Notes: generated by a model not told the origin, from the sequence alone. 64,000 nucleotides of DNA from Mycocentrospora acerina (GCA_022701365.1 JAKUHH010000025.1:620001-684000); one strand, 5' to 3'; positions 9,931-20,353 are shown, counted from the first letter of the stretch. Numbers and translations: made by a program.

Positions 9931-10713
9931 ATGCCGTCTCTTCTCCTGGTCATGTTTACTCTGCAGCTGCTGCTACACCTCATTAATACTGTTGGTGTAA
10001 ACGTAGTCAACGAGCTGGTATGTCCCCCGCAATGCCTGTCTTTGGGCGCTGGACTCATGTTGACACGATGCTGTAGCTATGGATTCTCTATAACAAACTA
10101 CCTACACCCACGTCTGGCTCGGCTCAAAGAGTCCAGGCGCTCAAAAAGGAAATCGTACGTTTGAAGCGCGAGCTAGGGAACACGTCGCCGCAGGACAACT
10201 TCTCTGGATGGGCAAAGCTTGACCGTCAGCACAACAAGGCGGTTGCTGAATACCAGAAGCTGGGTAAGCCTCTCTTCCACTCATTACGCATGTCTATTAT
10301 CCATATTTCTGTGTAGCTAACAGTTCACACTAGATGGCTCCCTCCGCACGCATCAAGCAACATTCACCTCCGCCGTTTCGACCGTCCGATGGCTAGGCAC
10401 GCAGGGCCTCCGCTTCGTCCTACAGTTCTGGTTTGCGAAGTCACCAATGTTCTGGATGCCTGCAGGTTGGGTGCCATACTACGTCGAGTGGATACTGAGC
10501 TTTCCCCGTGCTCCTCTGGGTAGTGTGAGCATCAATGTGTGGGGCATTGCGTGCGCGAGCATGATTGCACTGGCAGCAGAGGGTTTGACAGCTGTGTGGG
10601 TGTTGGTCACGAAGAAGCCGACCCCTACGCAGGCTGGCAAAGAGCGTGAGAAGGAGGCTATGGCATTCCAGGCGGACCAGAAGCCTGCGTCTCGGACGGA
10701 GAAGGAGCTATAG
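9931..10713 (+). CDS. get1: GET complex subunit 1 (three exons)
   Basis: Get1 (WRB/CHD5 family) is the ER membrane receptor subunit that takes tail-anchored proteins from the ATPase Get3. Exons are 9931-10017, 10077-10263 and 10334-10713, with introns of 59 and 70 bp (GTATGT..GTAG; GTAAGC..CTAG). The join gives 217 residues. The layout is diagnostic: N-terminal membrane helix (about 4-22), NELLWILYNKLPTP, a cytosolic coiled coil (about 45-105, EIVRLKREL...WAKLDRQHNKAVAEY), then a hydrophobic QFWFAKSPMFWMPAGWVPYY segment and a third membrane helix near 157-183, followed by a short hydrophilic tail. Length matches the family. It shares a short promoter region with the PTAR1-like gene. Confidence 0.92.
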
Positions 10714-11652
10714 TGATTATAGCGTTGACTGTGTAGCGTGGACACTTTGTTTCCATAGTGCTTAACAAATAAAACATTCACAATGAAGATATGTCTCCCA
10801 CAAATAGACGCAAAGTCGTCCTGGCTTTCGCTCTGACACTGCAACACGAGTGGGATGATCTTGGCAGATCGTAGGGCTTGTTCTTGGCTACAAATTGAAC
10901 TCGTGATCGTGGAGAGTAACGTATCATCAAGTCTTCGAAAGAGCCATTCTACTGATAATAAGCTGCAATCATGCAGCACTCAACGTGCCAAACAGCATAC
11001 ACTGAACTGTTCGACTGCGTTGCGTGCTGCAACTGCATGCGCTGAGGCATGGTGGTCGCTAATGATGAGCGTTGGAAGTTGGGGCATGAGCACGAAGAAA
11101 AGTTAGAGAGGGATGCGGGCGCTACGGGCCGACAATTTGCCGTAGCGTGTTTTTGGTAGGTGGACGTGCGTCCTTGTACGACCCCATCACTTAGAGTTCA
11201 GACGCGTGAATCGGAGTCAAGACAGGTTTGTTTGGCTTGAATGACTTGTTCTTAGCTATTAATATTTTTTTCCACCACCACTTATTTGTCCTTTTGTGCT
11301 TTTTCGTAACACGCTCTTCCCATAGCTCCAATATCTTCATCCAGTTATGCAAGCCAATCATTGAGATCAGTTGGCCTCCACGCGTTATCTCTCTCCAATA
11401 TGAGCAGACGCATTAAAATCTTGAAACTTAATTGTACTAAAACATGTTTGTATGTATCAAAGGCTGGTATCGTAGTGATATTTTTGGTACCCAACTGTCT
11501 CTTCCTTGACTATGTATCACCGTGAAAAGTTGTCGACCAAACTTGTTCATATTTATTATTCCACTCAAGAGCTGATGGTTCTACTGCCTCTGTTTCTAAT
11601 ATTCCTATTTCCTGTCGGCTTATTCTCCTTTTTCGTCACTGTTCACCTAACT
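10714..11652. other. Intergenic, no gene seen
   Basis: About 0.9 kb between the convergent GET1 and BTB genes. Short ORFs only; increasingly T-rich from 11220. No repeats or RNA genes recognised. Confidence 0.5.
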
Positions 11653-12288
11653 TCAACATTTCTCCAGGCATTCGGCTTTCTCTACGTCGTTCTCGTGTTC
11701 ATGGTAATCACAACGACATGGCTCCGCACTCCCACCCGCATACCTTGACATAGCCCTAAGTAGGAAGTCGTGAGGAAGCGCAATTTGTAGTTCAAGCTCT
11801 TCTGCGTTTTGCTGGTCCATGGAAGGAATCCATCTGAAGCAATGGGTATCCACGAGCATTTGAAGTATGGGCCGTTGTGCCGGAAGATTTCGGAAAGCCT
11901 CAATGACGACTGGATATATTGGACAATCAGTGTAATAGTAGTCTACCATGTAGTTGTTTACTGCCCGATAGAACTTTGGAGCCAGGAAACGTTCCCCGAA
12001 AATGATGGCCTTGATCATGATCTCGGTCCTGGTACAGTAATTCTTTGCGACTTCTGCGACTTCTGTGACAGCGCATAACGTTATCGGGTCAGGAAGCTCT
12101 TGAGTGTACAGCCAGTCGACGAAGATGTTGAAGACTCTAGGCTCAATATCCAGGATTGAAATAACTCTATCTTCAGCTTCCACCCAGTCTCCGCGAAGCG
12201 CGTTATTGAAGTACTCAGAGTAATGCGTGAGATAAGTCTTGTGCAGGTGGTACTTTCTTTGCTCAGGTCCTACTTCGACAGTGACCAT
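11653..12288 (-). CDS. BTB/POZ domain protein
   Basis: Protein of 211 residues. The N terminus MVTVEVGPEQRKYHLHKTYL followed by THYSEYFNNAL and a later LDIEPRVFNIFVDWLYTQEL is the standard fungal BTB/POZ fold, used for homodimerisation or as a Cul3 adaptor. A helical C-terminal half follows (FGERFLAPKFYRAVNNYM; EAFRNLPAQRPILQMLVDTHC). There is no kelch, MATH or zinc-finger partner domain. The tail is Cys/His/Glu-rich (CRCDYHEHENDVEKAECLEKC). The frame is open upstream for about 25 codons without an ATG, so an extra 5' exon is possible. Such stand-alone BTB proteins are numerous in dothideomycetes and the target is unknown. Confidence 0.85.
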   Translation of the reverse strand: MVTVEVGPEQRKYHLHKTYLTHYSEYFNNALRGDWVEAEDRVISILDIEPRVFNIFVDWLYTQELPDPITLCAVTEVAEVAKNYCTRTEIMIKAIIFGERFLAPKFYRAVNNYMVDYYYTDCPIYPVVIEAFRNLPAQRPILQMLVDTHCFRWIPSMDQQNAEELELQIALPHDFLLRAMSRYAGGSAEPCRCDYHEHENDVEKAECLEKC

Positions 12289-13758
12289 GTCGGTGGGATC
12301 TTCCCGCGCAACAATTCTTAGTTGGGTCAGTATATCCAGTCTTTGTAAATGATTTCAAGTAACCACCTCATGGAAGGGGGTGTTATTCCAAGGCTTTCGA
12401 TCGAAGGCTCCATCTTGGTTGTTTCGACGGTACGTGACTTTTCTGAAGGCTAAATTGATTTATTCCCTGATGATATGCGAGAAGTTGTTGTTGTCGTCAG
12501 CTTACGAAGGTTGATGTGGGCTCATCATGTAATCAACCAGCCAGATAGCGGGGCTTTGGTGAAAACGGAGAGAGAACCTCATTCAAATACCTATCGTTTT
12601 CCATCAGCACCTTGCCCCACGATATAAGTATTTCTAACTATCAACAACTGTATAACTGTTGCATCCGGATTGCTGTATATCACAGCGTGAAAAGACCCGG
12701 CAAGATCTCTGTGCTGGTTCTCAGTAAACATAGTGTCAGTGATGTGACAGAACGTTACAAGACTGGATATTTGAGATACCTACGACACAAAATAAGCAGT
12801 GGCTATGTAGGCTAGATGCTTGATAATTTTTCCTGATACTCCAAATTGTATTTGCGTTTTGTACAGGTCTGATACTAATTTCCGAGAGTTGATGTTGAAA
12901 CGACTTTACTGTTCCATATCACTCATTCATCTAGTAACATGCCAAACGTGGCGGAGCAAGTAGATCACAGTCTGCTGAGATCTAGATGCTGACAACGGAA
13001 ACATTATTTTGAATAACCTACCAGACCTTTCACATATCATAAGTTGTATGAAACGATTGCTCCCCAATAACTGTGTTATCCATCTCAACTGGAACCCTCT
13101 ACTAGAAAGTCGTTTTGTAGGTCACGATCATGCTTCCTTGTGAAGACAAATGCAGCAAAAAGGCATAATTCGTTTAAGAATCAATGAAATTTATGACAAG
13201 GATCATTCAAAGGACGTTAAGCTGTAAACTGTGCTACACAGGTCTCTATCAGCATCACTCTGAGGGGGCATGTTCAGTGCTTCATGAGGAAATGAGCACA
13301 TCTCTTTCATTGACAACAAGCGAAAAAATTGATGAAAAATAACTTGAACTAGGATTCAGGCAAGGCGACCTACTTGAAATGCCTGGAAATTACTTGTAGT
13401 TCATGGTTTTGCTTGAGTTGAGGATCCTGGATGTCGACAAGTCGGCCAGGGAAAACTTCAACTTCACGAGATTCCAAACAGTGCGTCATTCTACAAGAGC
13501 AAATACAAGGTTAAACCTCAAGTTCCGAGCAAAACCCAGGGCACTGTAATTTTGTATTGTTGCAGTGTTCTGTAGTTTGCATTCACTTTCACGTGGATGA
13601 CGAAGAGCAAAAGACACGCTAGCGGTTAGCTCGCCCCACTCGAAATCTTCTGCGAAGTCTACCAAAAAAGTTCGCATTGGCATCGCAGCACCTCCGCCTG
13701 GCTGGACTGCCCTTAGCCCTCAATCAAGCCATCTACTTTTCGCGTGTATTTTGGGAGC
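12289..13758. other. Intergenic, no gene recognised
   Basis: About 1.5 kb between divergent genes, fairly A/T-rich in the middle (12.8-13.4 kb). Small ORFs at 12612-12815 (plus) and 13486-13683 (minus) have no motifs. The segment 13.6-13.75 kb should hold the MPP10 promoter. Confidence 0.45.
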
Positions 13759-15960
13759 ATGGCGCCGCCCTCATTTTCTCCCGACACATCCATCTCGTCG
13801 CATACGCTCTCCATAGGCTCCACGCAGCCGCCGCCAATGGAGCTCCAGCCCTCTGCCAACTCGCCTGCGAGCTTACTCACAAGCCCCCTCGCCTTCCTAC
13901 AGCCTACTACACAGTTGAATGCTTCATTCCTCGCCGCCGCAAAGCAGTTCCTCGACCCAGTCGCCGCAGGTATCAGCGAGTCGCAAACACAAAGGCAGCA
14001 AGACTTGCGCAAGAAGAGGAAGCGCGGACTAGGCTACGACAGTGACATCAGAGTGCTTCACTTGAAGAAGGTGCATCTAGATGGCTTTGGCGTAAATCAG
14101 GTCTTCGAACAGACGCGAAAGATTGTCGAAGCTGCCAAGGAGGAGATTGAGCTGTCATTGCTGGACGCAGACGACGAAGGGCTCGTGACGGTGGATGATG
14201 ATGATGAAGATAGCGAGGAAGACCTAGAGGCAGCGGAAGATGACCAAAGCGAGTCGAGCCTGGGTGAGGAGGGCCTGGACTGGGAATATGACGGTGTTGA
14301 TGACGATGAGGACGCACAAGTCTCGGAGGACGGGCAGTCTGGTGATGAGGATATTGAAATGGAGGACGGAGAGGGAGAGATTTTCTCCAACGAAGAAGAC
14401 TCAGACGATGAACCCGCTGAGGAGTACAAACCCGATCCCAATGGTCTCAACGACGGCTTCTTCTCCATCGACGACTTCAACAAGCAGTCCGACTTCCTGG
14501 AACAACAAGACCAGCGGGGTGAAGCGGCAGAAAGCGACGACGATGAAGTTGACTGGGCGGCAGATCCGATGACAGAAGGGTCAAGCAAGACGAAAGCTAA
14601 AAGTGGAGATGACGACATGTCAGACGATGAATCGGACGAAGGTGGCCCTACGTTCGGCAACGCTGATCTCAATGCGCCAGAGGGTGATAGCGACGATGAC
14701 GAGGAGTTTGAAGATGGTGATCTCGATGGTCTGGACAACAGCACAAACGCCAACAATGTCATGTACGCGGATTTCTTCGCGCCACCAGCCAAGAAAGCTG
14801 GTAAGAACACGAAGAAACGAGGCCGGCCGAACCCCCACAACTTCCCTGCGAAGAAAGACGACGCTGAGGCAGATGCCGAGGAAATAGAGGGTACCATGGC
14901 AAGGGTACATCGTGACTTGTTCGAAGACGACGATGATGCGGAAAGCGATGGCGACCTCACAGACGTAGACCCTTCCGACCCAAAATCACGACGATCGACA
15001 CATGAGCGCCGACAAGCAAAGATTGCAGAAGAGATTCGAAAACTGGAAGCAGCCAACGTTGCAAAGCGTGAATGGCAGTTAGCCGGTGAGGCACGCGCAG
15101 CCGATCGACCAGTGAATTCGCTGCTCGAGGAGAACCTCGAATTTGAGCGTGCGGGCAAGCCAGTACCCATCATTACCGCTGAGGTGTCTGAAGACATTGA
15201 GGCCCTGATCAAACGCCGCATCCTAGCAGAAGAGTTTGACGAAGTACAACGCCGTCGACCCGACGACCTCGCCACAGGCCCCAAAGTTCGACGGGGCCGC
15301 TTCGAACTCGAAGATACCAAGTCGGGCAAGGGCCTTGCCGAGATCTACGAGGAAGAGCACCTGCGCGAAATCGACCCCAACTTTGTCGACGCGCGCGACG
15401 AGAAGCTTAAGAAGGAGCACGACGAAATCTCCGGCCTCTGGAAGAGCGTATCCGCCAAGCTCGACTCGCTCAGCTCCTCGCACTTCAAGCCCAAGCCCGC
15501 AGCCCCCAACCTAGAAATCCGTGTCGACGCCCCCGCCATCGAGATGGAGGATGCGCGCCCCACTGCCGGCGCCGATGTGGCCGGCGCCAGCATGCTCGCC
15601 CCCCAGGAGCTCTACAAGCCCGGCGACGAGGCCACCAAGACCGAAGTCGTGACCAAGAGCGGCATGCCGCTCTCCCGTGACGAGATGTCGCGCGAGCAGA
15701 AGATGAGCAGGCGGAGACGCGACAAGGAGCGCAGTCGCAAGGCGGGGCTTAATGCGCCCAAGGACGACGCCGCCGCCGCCGCCGCCAAGGAGGGCAACAA
15801 CAATAAAAAGGAGAAGAAGAGAGGCGACAAGAAGCAGCTTATTGGAGACTTGAAGAAGGGTGGTGTGCAGGTCATTGGGCGGAAGGGTGTGCTTACCGAT
15901 GTGGAGGGCAAGGAGGTGAGGGATGCGGCCAAGAGGGGGGCAGGGAGCTACAAGCTGTAG
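13759..15960 (+). CDS. mpp10: U3 snoRNP protein MPP10
   Basis: Mpp10 is a component of the U3 snoRNP/SSU processome that acts with Imp3 and Imp4 in pre-18S rRNA cleavage in the nucleolus. The first ATG of the frame (13759) gives 733 residues without introns. An N-terminal region (TSPLAFLQPTTQ, FLDPVAAGISESQ, then RVLHLKKVHLDGFG) is followed by very long acidic tracts (about residues 135-310), then the conserved core: DDGFFSIDDFN, YADFFAPP, SLLEENLEFERAGKPVP, ALIKRRILAEEFDEVQRR, LAEIYEEEHL, LWKSVSAKLDSLSSSHFKPKP, SMLAPQELYKP and SREQKMSRRRRDKERSRKAG. The basic tail carries an Ala run and a Lys-rich nucleolar-type stretch. The length suits the fungal family. Confidence 0.95.
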   Translation: MAPPSFSPDTSISSHTLSIGSTQPPPMELQPSANSPASLLTSPLAFLQPTTQLNASFLAAAKQFLDPVAAGISESQTQRQQDLRKKRKRGLGYDSDIRVLHLKKVHLDGFGVNQVFEQTRKIVEAAKEEIELSLLDADDEGLVTVDDDDEDSEEDLEAAEDDQSESSLGEEGLDWEYDGVDDDEDAQVSEDGQSGDEDIEMEDGEGEIFSNEEDSDDEPAEEYKPDPNGLNDGFFSIDDFNKQSDFLEQQDQRGEAAESDDDEVDWAADPMTEGSSKTKAKSGDDDMSDDESDEGGPTFGNADLNAPEGDSDDDEEFEDGDLDGLDNSTNANNVMYADFFAPPAKKAGKNTKKRGRPNPHNFPAKKDDAEADAEEIEGTMARVHRDLFEDDDDAESDGDLTDVDPSDPKSRRSTHERRQAKIAEEIRKLEAANVAKREWQLAGEARAADRPVNSLLEENLEFERAGKPVPIITAEVSEDIEALIKRRILAEEFDEVQRRRPDDLATGPKVRRGRFELEDTKSGKGLAEIYEEEHLREIDPNFVDARDEKLKKEHDEISGLWKSVSAKLDSLSSSHFKPKPAAPNLEIRVDAPAIEMEDARPTAGADVAGASMLAPQELYKPGDEATKTEVVTKSGMPLSRDEMSREQKMSRRRRDKERSRKAGLNAPKDDAAAAAAKEGNNNKKEKKRGDKKQLIGDLKKGGVQVIGRKGVLTDVEGKEVRDAAKRGAGSYKL

Positions 15961-16037
15961 TAGATGGAGATGGAGATGTTTTTTTATTTTACCAAATTCA
16001 AATTTTTTTTCTGCGTCGTCTTCTTCTTCTCCTTCCA

Positions 16038-16059
16038 ATCTATCTATCTATCTATCTAT
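16038..16059. repeat. (ATCT)n microsatellite
   Basis: Five to six uninterrupted four-base units in the 3' flank of MPP10, read directly from the sequence. Confidence 0.9.
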
Positions 16060-16202
16060 GTATCCATCATTGTTGAGTTGAGCTGGATTGAGCCGTTTTT
16101 TTTGTGGCAAGTACGGGTGCAATTATTCTTGTTCCTTGTCTTTCCTTACTAGTCGGTTGCACTACCTACTCGAAATGCTCATTCATAATACCGTTGCAGA
16201 TG

Positions 16203-16226
16203 GGTCGGTCGGTCGGTCGGTTGGTC
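16203..16226. repeat. (GGTC)n microsatellite
   Basis: About six four-base units, one of them with a single change, in the MPP10/Alba-like intergenic region. Confidence 0.85.
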
Positions 16227-16603
16227 ATCAGCCAAGTTGCTTGTATTCCTCGAGGCTCCTGCAACATGCCGTCTCTCTTGCGTGTGGTGTAATGTGGTGT
16301 GGTGTAATGTAGCAAGGGGGCCATTTACTCGTTTGTACCATATCCTTTCGCCACTCTGTCCACTGATCGAGAATTTCGATTCGGTGTTTGAGACCTCAAG
16401 AAAGAGGGGAGGAGAGGCAGGCAGTCAGTTAGTTTTGACGTGGAATGCTTGTGTAGGGTTTGTAGTGCAGGCAGTGTTTGCAGGGAGATGATGACTCGGC
16501 ATGGAAAAAGATGATCGGTCTCATCATTTGAGTGGGGTTTCAAGCCTACGACGTTCCCGTAGGCGGTCCTAGACGGATAGATGCGTGGCTGGCGAGCACT
16601 TTT

Positions 16604-17464
16604 TCAATCCTCAACCCCCTGTACTTGAAACGATTCCTCGCCAAACGCATGGCAAAACTCTGGTATGCGCGTCTTGGTCATCCAGACGGTGAGTACCGGG
16701 ACTTTCCTCGTCTCGACAATCTTTTCGTTCGTCTCTTCCTCCTGCCCATCAATATCCATTGGCTCAAAAGCCTCATCCTCATCTTCCTCTTGCGTGTCTT
16801 GTGTGACTTGTGTGTCTTCTGCAACACTCTCCTTGTTTTTCGCTCGGCGCTCAGTCACGATGCTGGTGAGGATAGTGTACATCCACCATGTATCTGGCTC
16901 CTTTGCTGAGGTTCCACTACTCTTCGTAGGGGCGACAATGCGCCTCGCCATATCCACGATTCCGACGAGTTTTGTCGTTCCGTCGCCTTGCGCCGATACT
17001 GCAACAGTTAGGTCATTTTGCTTCATTGCATCCTTGATTTCGATAGTCGATGCTGTGTTTGGCGATGCACCGAGCAGCATCTTCAGCCGGTTGATTCCCG
17101 TCTTGACGTTCTGGTTCTTCGTGAAGACTACTGGGACAACGTTTTGTGTGCCGCGTAGCCGGTCTTGAGTTTGGAGAAGTTTGAACGGCTCGGCAGGTAG
17201 CAGAATCCATGGAGTGTAGAGTGAGGGGTGCACAGACGGCGGTGGTGTGGTGGTAGGATTCTGGTCAACCGCTTTCCTTTTCTTGCTGACTTTTGTGTCG
17301 GCTGTTGAATTCTGTTGTTTCTTTGCACTTCCTACAATTGGCAGGGTCGGTCCTTCGCTTGAATAGGGTGGTGATGCTGCCGCTGCTGTCGCTGGGAGGG
17401 CGGTGGATGCGTTTTTGTCTGTCGAGGATGTGAAGATTTCGCTCATACGCTTTGGTTTTGCCAT
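16604..17464 (-). CDS. Alba-like nucleic-acid-binding protein
   Basis: Protein of 286 residues with an Alba-like core at about 110-177: VVFTKNQNVKTGINRLKMLL, IKDAMKQNDLTVAVSAQGDG and TTKLVGIVDMARRIV. The Alba superfamily binds DNA and RNA and includes the eukaryotic Rpp20/Rpp25 and Pop6/Pop7 subunits of RNase P/MRP. Which subgroup this belongs to cannot be decided by eye. A low-complexity N terminus carries a basic KVSKKRK cluster (about 58-64) that could be nuclear localising. An acidic Glu/Asp-rich stretch (about 215-245) precedes the C-terminal VPVLTVWMTKTRIPEF segment. No intron is needed. It converges with MPP10. Confidence 0.8.
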   Translation of the reverse strand: MAKPKRMSEIFTSSTDKNASTALPATAAAASPPYSSEGPTLPIVGSAKKQQNSTADTKVSKKRKAVDQNPTTTPPPSVHPSLYTPWILLPAEPFKLLQTQDRLRGTQNVVPVVFTKNQNVKTGINRLKMLLGASPNTASTIEIKDAMKQNDLTVAVSAQGDGTTKLVGIVDMARRIVAPTKSSGTSAKEPDTWWMYTILTSIVTERRAKNKESVAEDTQVTQDTQEEDEDEAFEPMDIDGQEEETNEKIVETRKVPVLTVWMTKTRIPEFCHAFGEESFQVQGVED

Positions 17465-17970
17465 GATGGATGTGTTGGTTTCAGATGCTATATATACAGT
17501 TGAAATAGTGCAGCTAGAAGCGTGTGCTGAGAAGAAATTGAGATGTATGCTGGGGAAATGGATGAATCCTCACGAACAGAAACTGTGACGAAATTTGGAG
17601 CTTGACGCGCTAGGGCCTGGACGCGTCGGATTTAACAAGAGGCCTAGTTTAATTTCCGAGCACACCAACTTTCGTCAATCCACATCGCCAAAGCACACTT
17701 TTACTTTACATTTTCTCATTCCTCCTTTACTTTTCTCGTCCCTATATATGACACAGAACAACACAACAGTCACAACAGGAGTAAGAATTGGAATCAAAAA
17801 AATATCTTCGCGTTTCTAGCTTACTCCACAAACCAGAATTGCTTGGACGTAAAAGGTTTCCACATGGCTAGGAATAATGCTATCACGTATTACTGGGTAT
17901 TTCTTTTCCACCCTGCCCATCCTCGCTCTCCACAATCACCTCCACTGTCACACCTCTTGTTAGGATTCTA
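17465..17970. other. Intergenic, no gene seen
   Basis: About 0.5 kb holding the promoter of the Alba-like gene (right of its start at 17464) and the 3' flank of ECT1. A TATATA motif sits at about 17491-17496. No coding sequence recognised. Confidence 0.5.
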
Positions 17971-19785
17971 CTAAATTCCAAACTGGCCTTCAATCTCTCT
18001 TCTCTTCTGCTCCCTCTCCAACTCCTGCCTAATCTTCTCGCCCTCCTCGCCAATGTTCTTCTCACCCTTTTTCCTCTGGCGCTCCTCGTACATTTTGCGG
18101 CCGCTCATAATCCTGCTAACAATCTCCTCGGCGTTGACGTTTTGGAACTCGTGGTTGTCGATTTCGCGGTAGATGTGTAGGCTCTTGGCGGCGGCGTACG
18201 AGTCGTAGGTAAGGGGCATGAATTTGGTGATGCCATGGTAGACGGCTGTCGGGGTCGAGTAGGGGAGGGTGAGGAGGAAGGCTTTGCTGAGGGAGAAGGG
18301 GGCACCGAAGACGACGGCGTGGATGTACTTGAAGGAGTTAGATTTGGACGAGGAGGAGATTTCTGCTGGGGCGGAGCTTACCTTGCATTGCAGGACGCAG
18401 AGACCGCGCTCAAAAATGTTCATGATGGGGTAGTTGATGCCCTTCCAGTGGTTGATGACTTCGTCGTCATGGATACCTGCGACGAGGAAAACGGGGCCGT
18501 AGTCTTCGCCTGTCTGCTCAACGCGGGCTTTCTTTGCTTCCTCGGTATACCACCCGCGAGATTTTGCAGCGTTTTCTTCGGTTTCAGTGACTTTTCGTAG
18601 AAACTCAATATGGCCCGAGGAGAACAGGTCCCAGCCTCCGTCGACGTACACGACAGCCTGTCCGGGCTTGACACCCTTGCCGTGGACGAGGTCGTGGAAT
18701 TTACCCTTCTCTTCCTTGACAGGGCCGTGGGACGAGGTCGAGTCTTGACGAGCGACGGCGCCGGAGCGCGGAGAGCCTATGGTGTTACTGGTGGTTGTGC
18801 GCCGTAGCTTGACGGGTCGGGAAGCGTGCCAGTACCAAACGTCGCAACCGGGGGCAAGGCCAGTAGCATCGGTGGCATAGTCTCTAATGCGCTGCAGCAT
18901 AGCCTGTCCAGTCTCCAGACGTTCTGCATGTCCGCCAGGACCCTCGTCTCCAGACAGTCTCTTCTCGAGCGATTGTATAAAGTGGGATTTTGTGCACAGC
19001 AGCATGCGACCGACGAGGTCGGTGGTGGAAATGCCCGGCGTGCGCTTGACGACCTTGAACCTGCCTGCGGCCTTGACGTAGCGGTAGCAGTCTTTGCCGT
19101 CGCTGTCAGAGGTGATGTCATCGCCGTGGACGACGTACTGGCAGCCGTAGTGTGTTATCCAGGGGAGCGAGGTGACGTAGGGGGCTCTGGGGATGGCCTT
19201 GGTGGCCCAACGACAGGCTTCGACGGCGGTGATGCTGGGGGTGGTGTTAGTAGAGTGGTGGGAGTAACAGTGGTAACAGTAGTAGTGGTGGTAGTGGTAG
19301 TAGTGGTAGTAGTGGTAGTAACAGTAGTAATAATAAACAGCAAGGCTCACCGTTCATCCAGGCGCATAACAGTCGGTCCCTTGTTCTCGAGAATGGCCTC
19401 GTCCGAGTGCACGCCGACAAGCAGCTCGTTGCCCAGCTGGCGGGCCTGGAGCATGGCGCCGGCATGGCCTGTTGGGGCGCGAGTGAGCGAGGGAACGAGG
19501 CAGGGCAGGGCAGACAGACAGACGTACCGTGGTGGGTAAAGTCGAAGCAGCCGTCGACCCAAATGCGGTGCGGCGAGACGGCGACGTCGTCCTGGGGCTC
19601 GACGGGCCACTGGCCGCCGGCGGGGATCCATTCGCCCTGTGGCGTCTTGTCAGCACAGCGCGTGGGCGGCGTGGGAGACGCGCTGGGGCAGGGGGAAGGG
19701 GTCGCACCTTTGCGCTCTGTCTGCGCTGCATGGTGTGGGGTTGGGCGGGCGCGGGCGCAGAGGAGGGTGGAATCGACGAGGACAT
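17971..19785 (-). CDS. ect1: Ethanolamine-phosphate cytidylyltransferase (five exons)
   Basis: CTP:phosphoethanolamine cytidylyltransferase makes CDP-ethanolamine in the Kennedy pathway for phosphatidylethanolamine. Exons on the minus strand are 19785-19708, 19636-19528, 19468-19351, 19234-18382 and 18327-17971. All introns are GT..AG and the phases agree, giving 478 residues. The first catalytic domain has RIWVDGCFDFTHHGHAG with HHGH at about 61-64, VGVHSDEAI, and RTPGISTTD near 140-148. The second has VVYVDGGWDLFSSGHIEFL, with SSGH (about 281-284) in place of HxGH, as in degenerate second domains of the family. Intron 3 (19350-19235) is mostly a TAC/TGG-type trinucleotide run. Intron 4 (18381-18328) is 54 bp, in frame and stop-free, so its retention would add 18 residues. 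Confidence 0.93.
19251..19335. repeat. (GTA/GTG)n microsatellite inside ECT1 intron 3
   Basis: Degenerate trinucleotide run filling most of a 116-bp intron. Length variation here would change intron size but not the protein. Confidence 0.85.
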
Positions 19786-19834
19786 GCTGGCGACGGAGGT
19801 TCACTATTCACGATTCACGCTTCACGGTGGACGG

Positions 19835-19925
19835 GGGGCAGTGGGTAGTGGGCAGTAGGCAGTGGGCGGGTCAGGGCAGTCAGGGCAGGGCAAGTCAGGG
19901 CAGGGCACGGCAGGTCAGGCGCGTG
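19835..19925. repeat. G-rich degenerate repeats upstream of ECT1
   Basis: Repeated GGCAGTGGG and GTCAGGGCAG units within about 140 bp of the ECT1 start codon. They lie in its promoter or 5' UTR. Confidence 0.8.
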
Positions 19926-20237
19926 CTAGGTGCTGGGCAGGCTCTCAATCAGTCGAAATAGCGGGAAATTGTGCCGTGCGATGCAGGTCGCAAAGACTTG
20001 TCCTGGAAGAGTACAAAAGGTGGGGGGGAAAGTCAATGAATAAAAGTGTTGATACATTGATGTAGTTTGGCTGCTCCAGAAAAGCAAGTAGGGAAGGGTG
20101 TTTTACTGCGGCCTTTGCATAGCATTAAATGCCAGTGCACAGGCCTGTTTCCCGCCTTGAATACTTGTGCACAGCACTGTAGTGCTATGTAGGGTAGCAC
20201 AGCGCGGCACAGCACAGCACAGCATGGCACACTCATG

Positions 20238-20353
20238 GTCAACTGAAATAGCGGGAAACCAGCTTGGTCAACAGAAGTAGTGAGAAGCCAGCTTGGCCAA
20301 CTGAAGTAGTGAGAAGCAAGCTTGGCCAACTGAAATAGCGAGAAGCAAGCTTG
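20238..20353. repeat. Four tandem 29-bp units
   Basis: Four head-to-tail copies start at 20238, 20267, 20296 and 20325, each 29 bp with a few substitutions. The later junctions create two overlapping 8-bp palindromes, CAAGCTTG and TTGGCCAA. The first copy contains TAGCGGGAAA. A related single piece (GAAATAGCGGGAAA) occurs near 19957-19970. Confidence 0.92.

Larger units (their letters stand above)
15961..16603. other. Intergenic between convergent genes, several microsatellites
   Basis: MPP10 and the Alba-like gene converge here, so this is a shared terminator region. T-rich runs follow the MPP10 stop. An (ATCT)n run lies at about 16038-16059, a (GGTC)n run at about 16203-16226, and an imperfect TGTGGTGTAA repeat at about 16281-16310. 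No coding sequence was recognised. Confidence 0.6.

Noticed and set aside
14097..15329. 410-codon minus-strand ORF opposite MPP10
   Set aside because: Its Ser runs are the antisense of the acidic tracts of MPP10.
20140..20262. TTTCCCGC motifs as E2F-type sites
   Set aside because: E2F factors are not known in ascomycetes, and the yeast-type cell-cycle boxes differ. Probably incidental to the repeats.
20238..20353. The 29-bp array as a CRISPR
   Set aside because: Units are directly adjacent with no spacers and the genome is eukaryotic.
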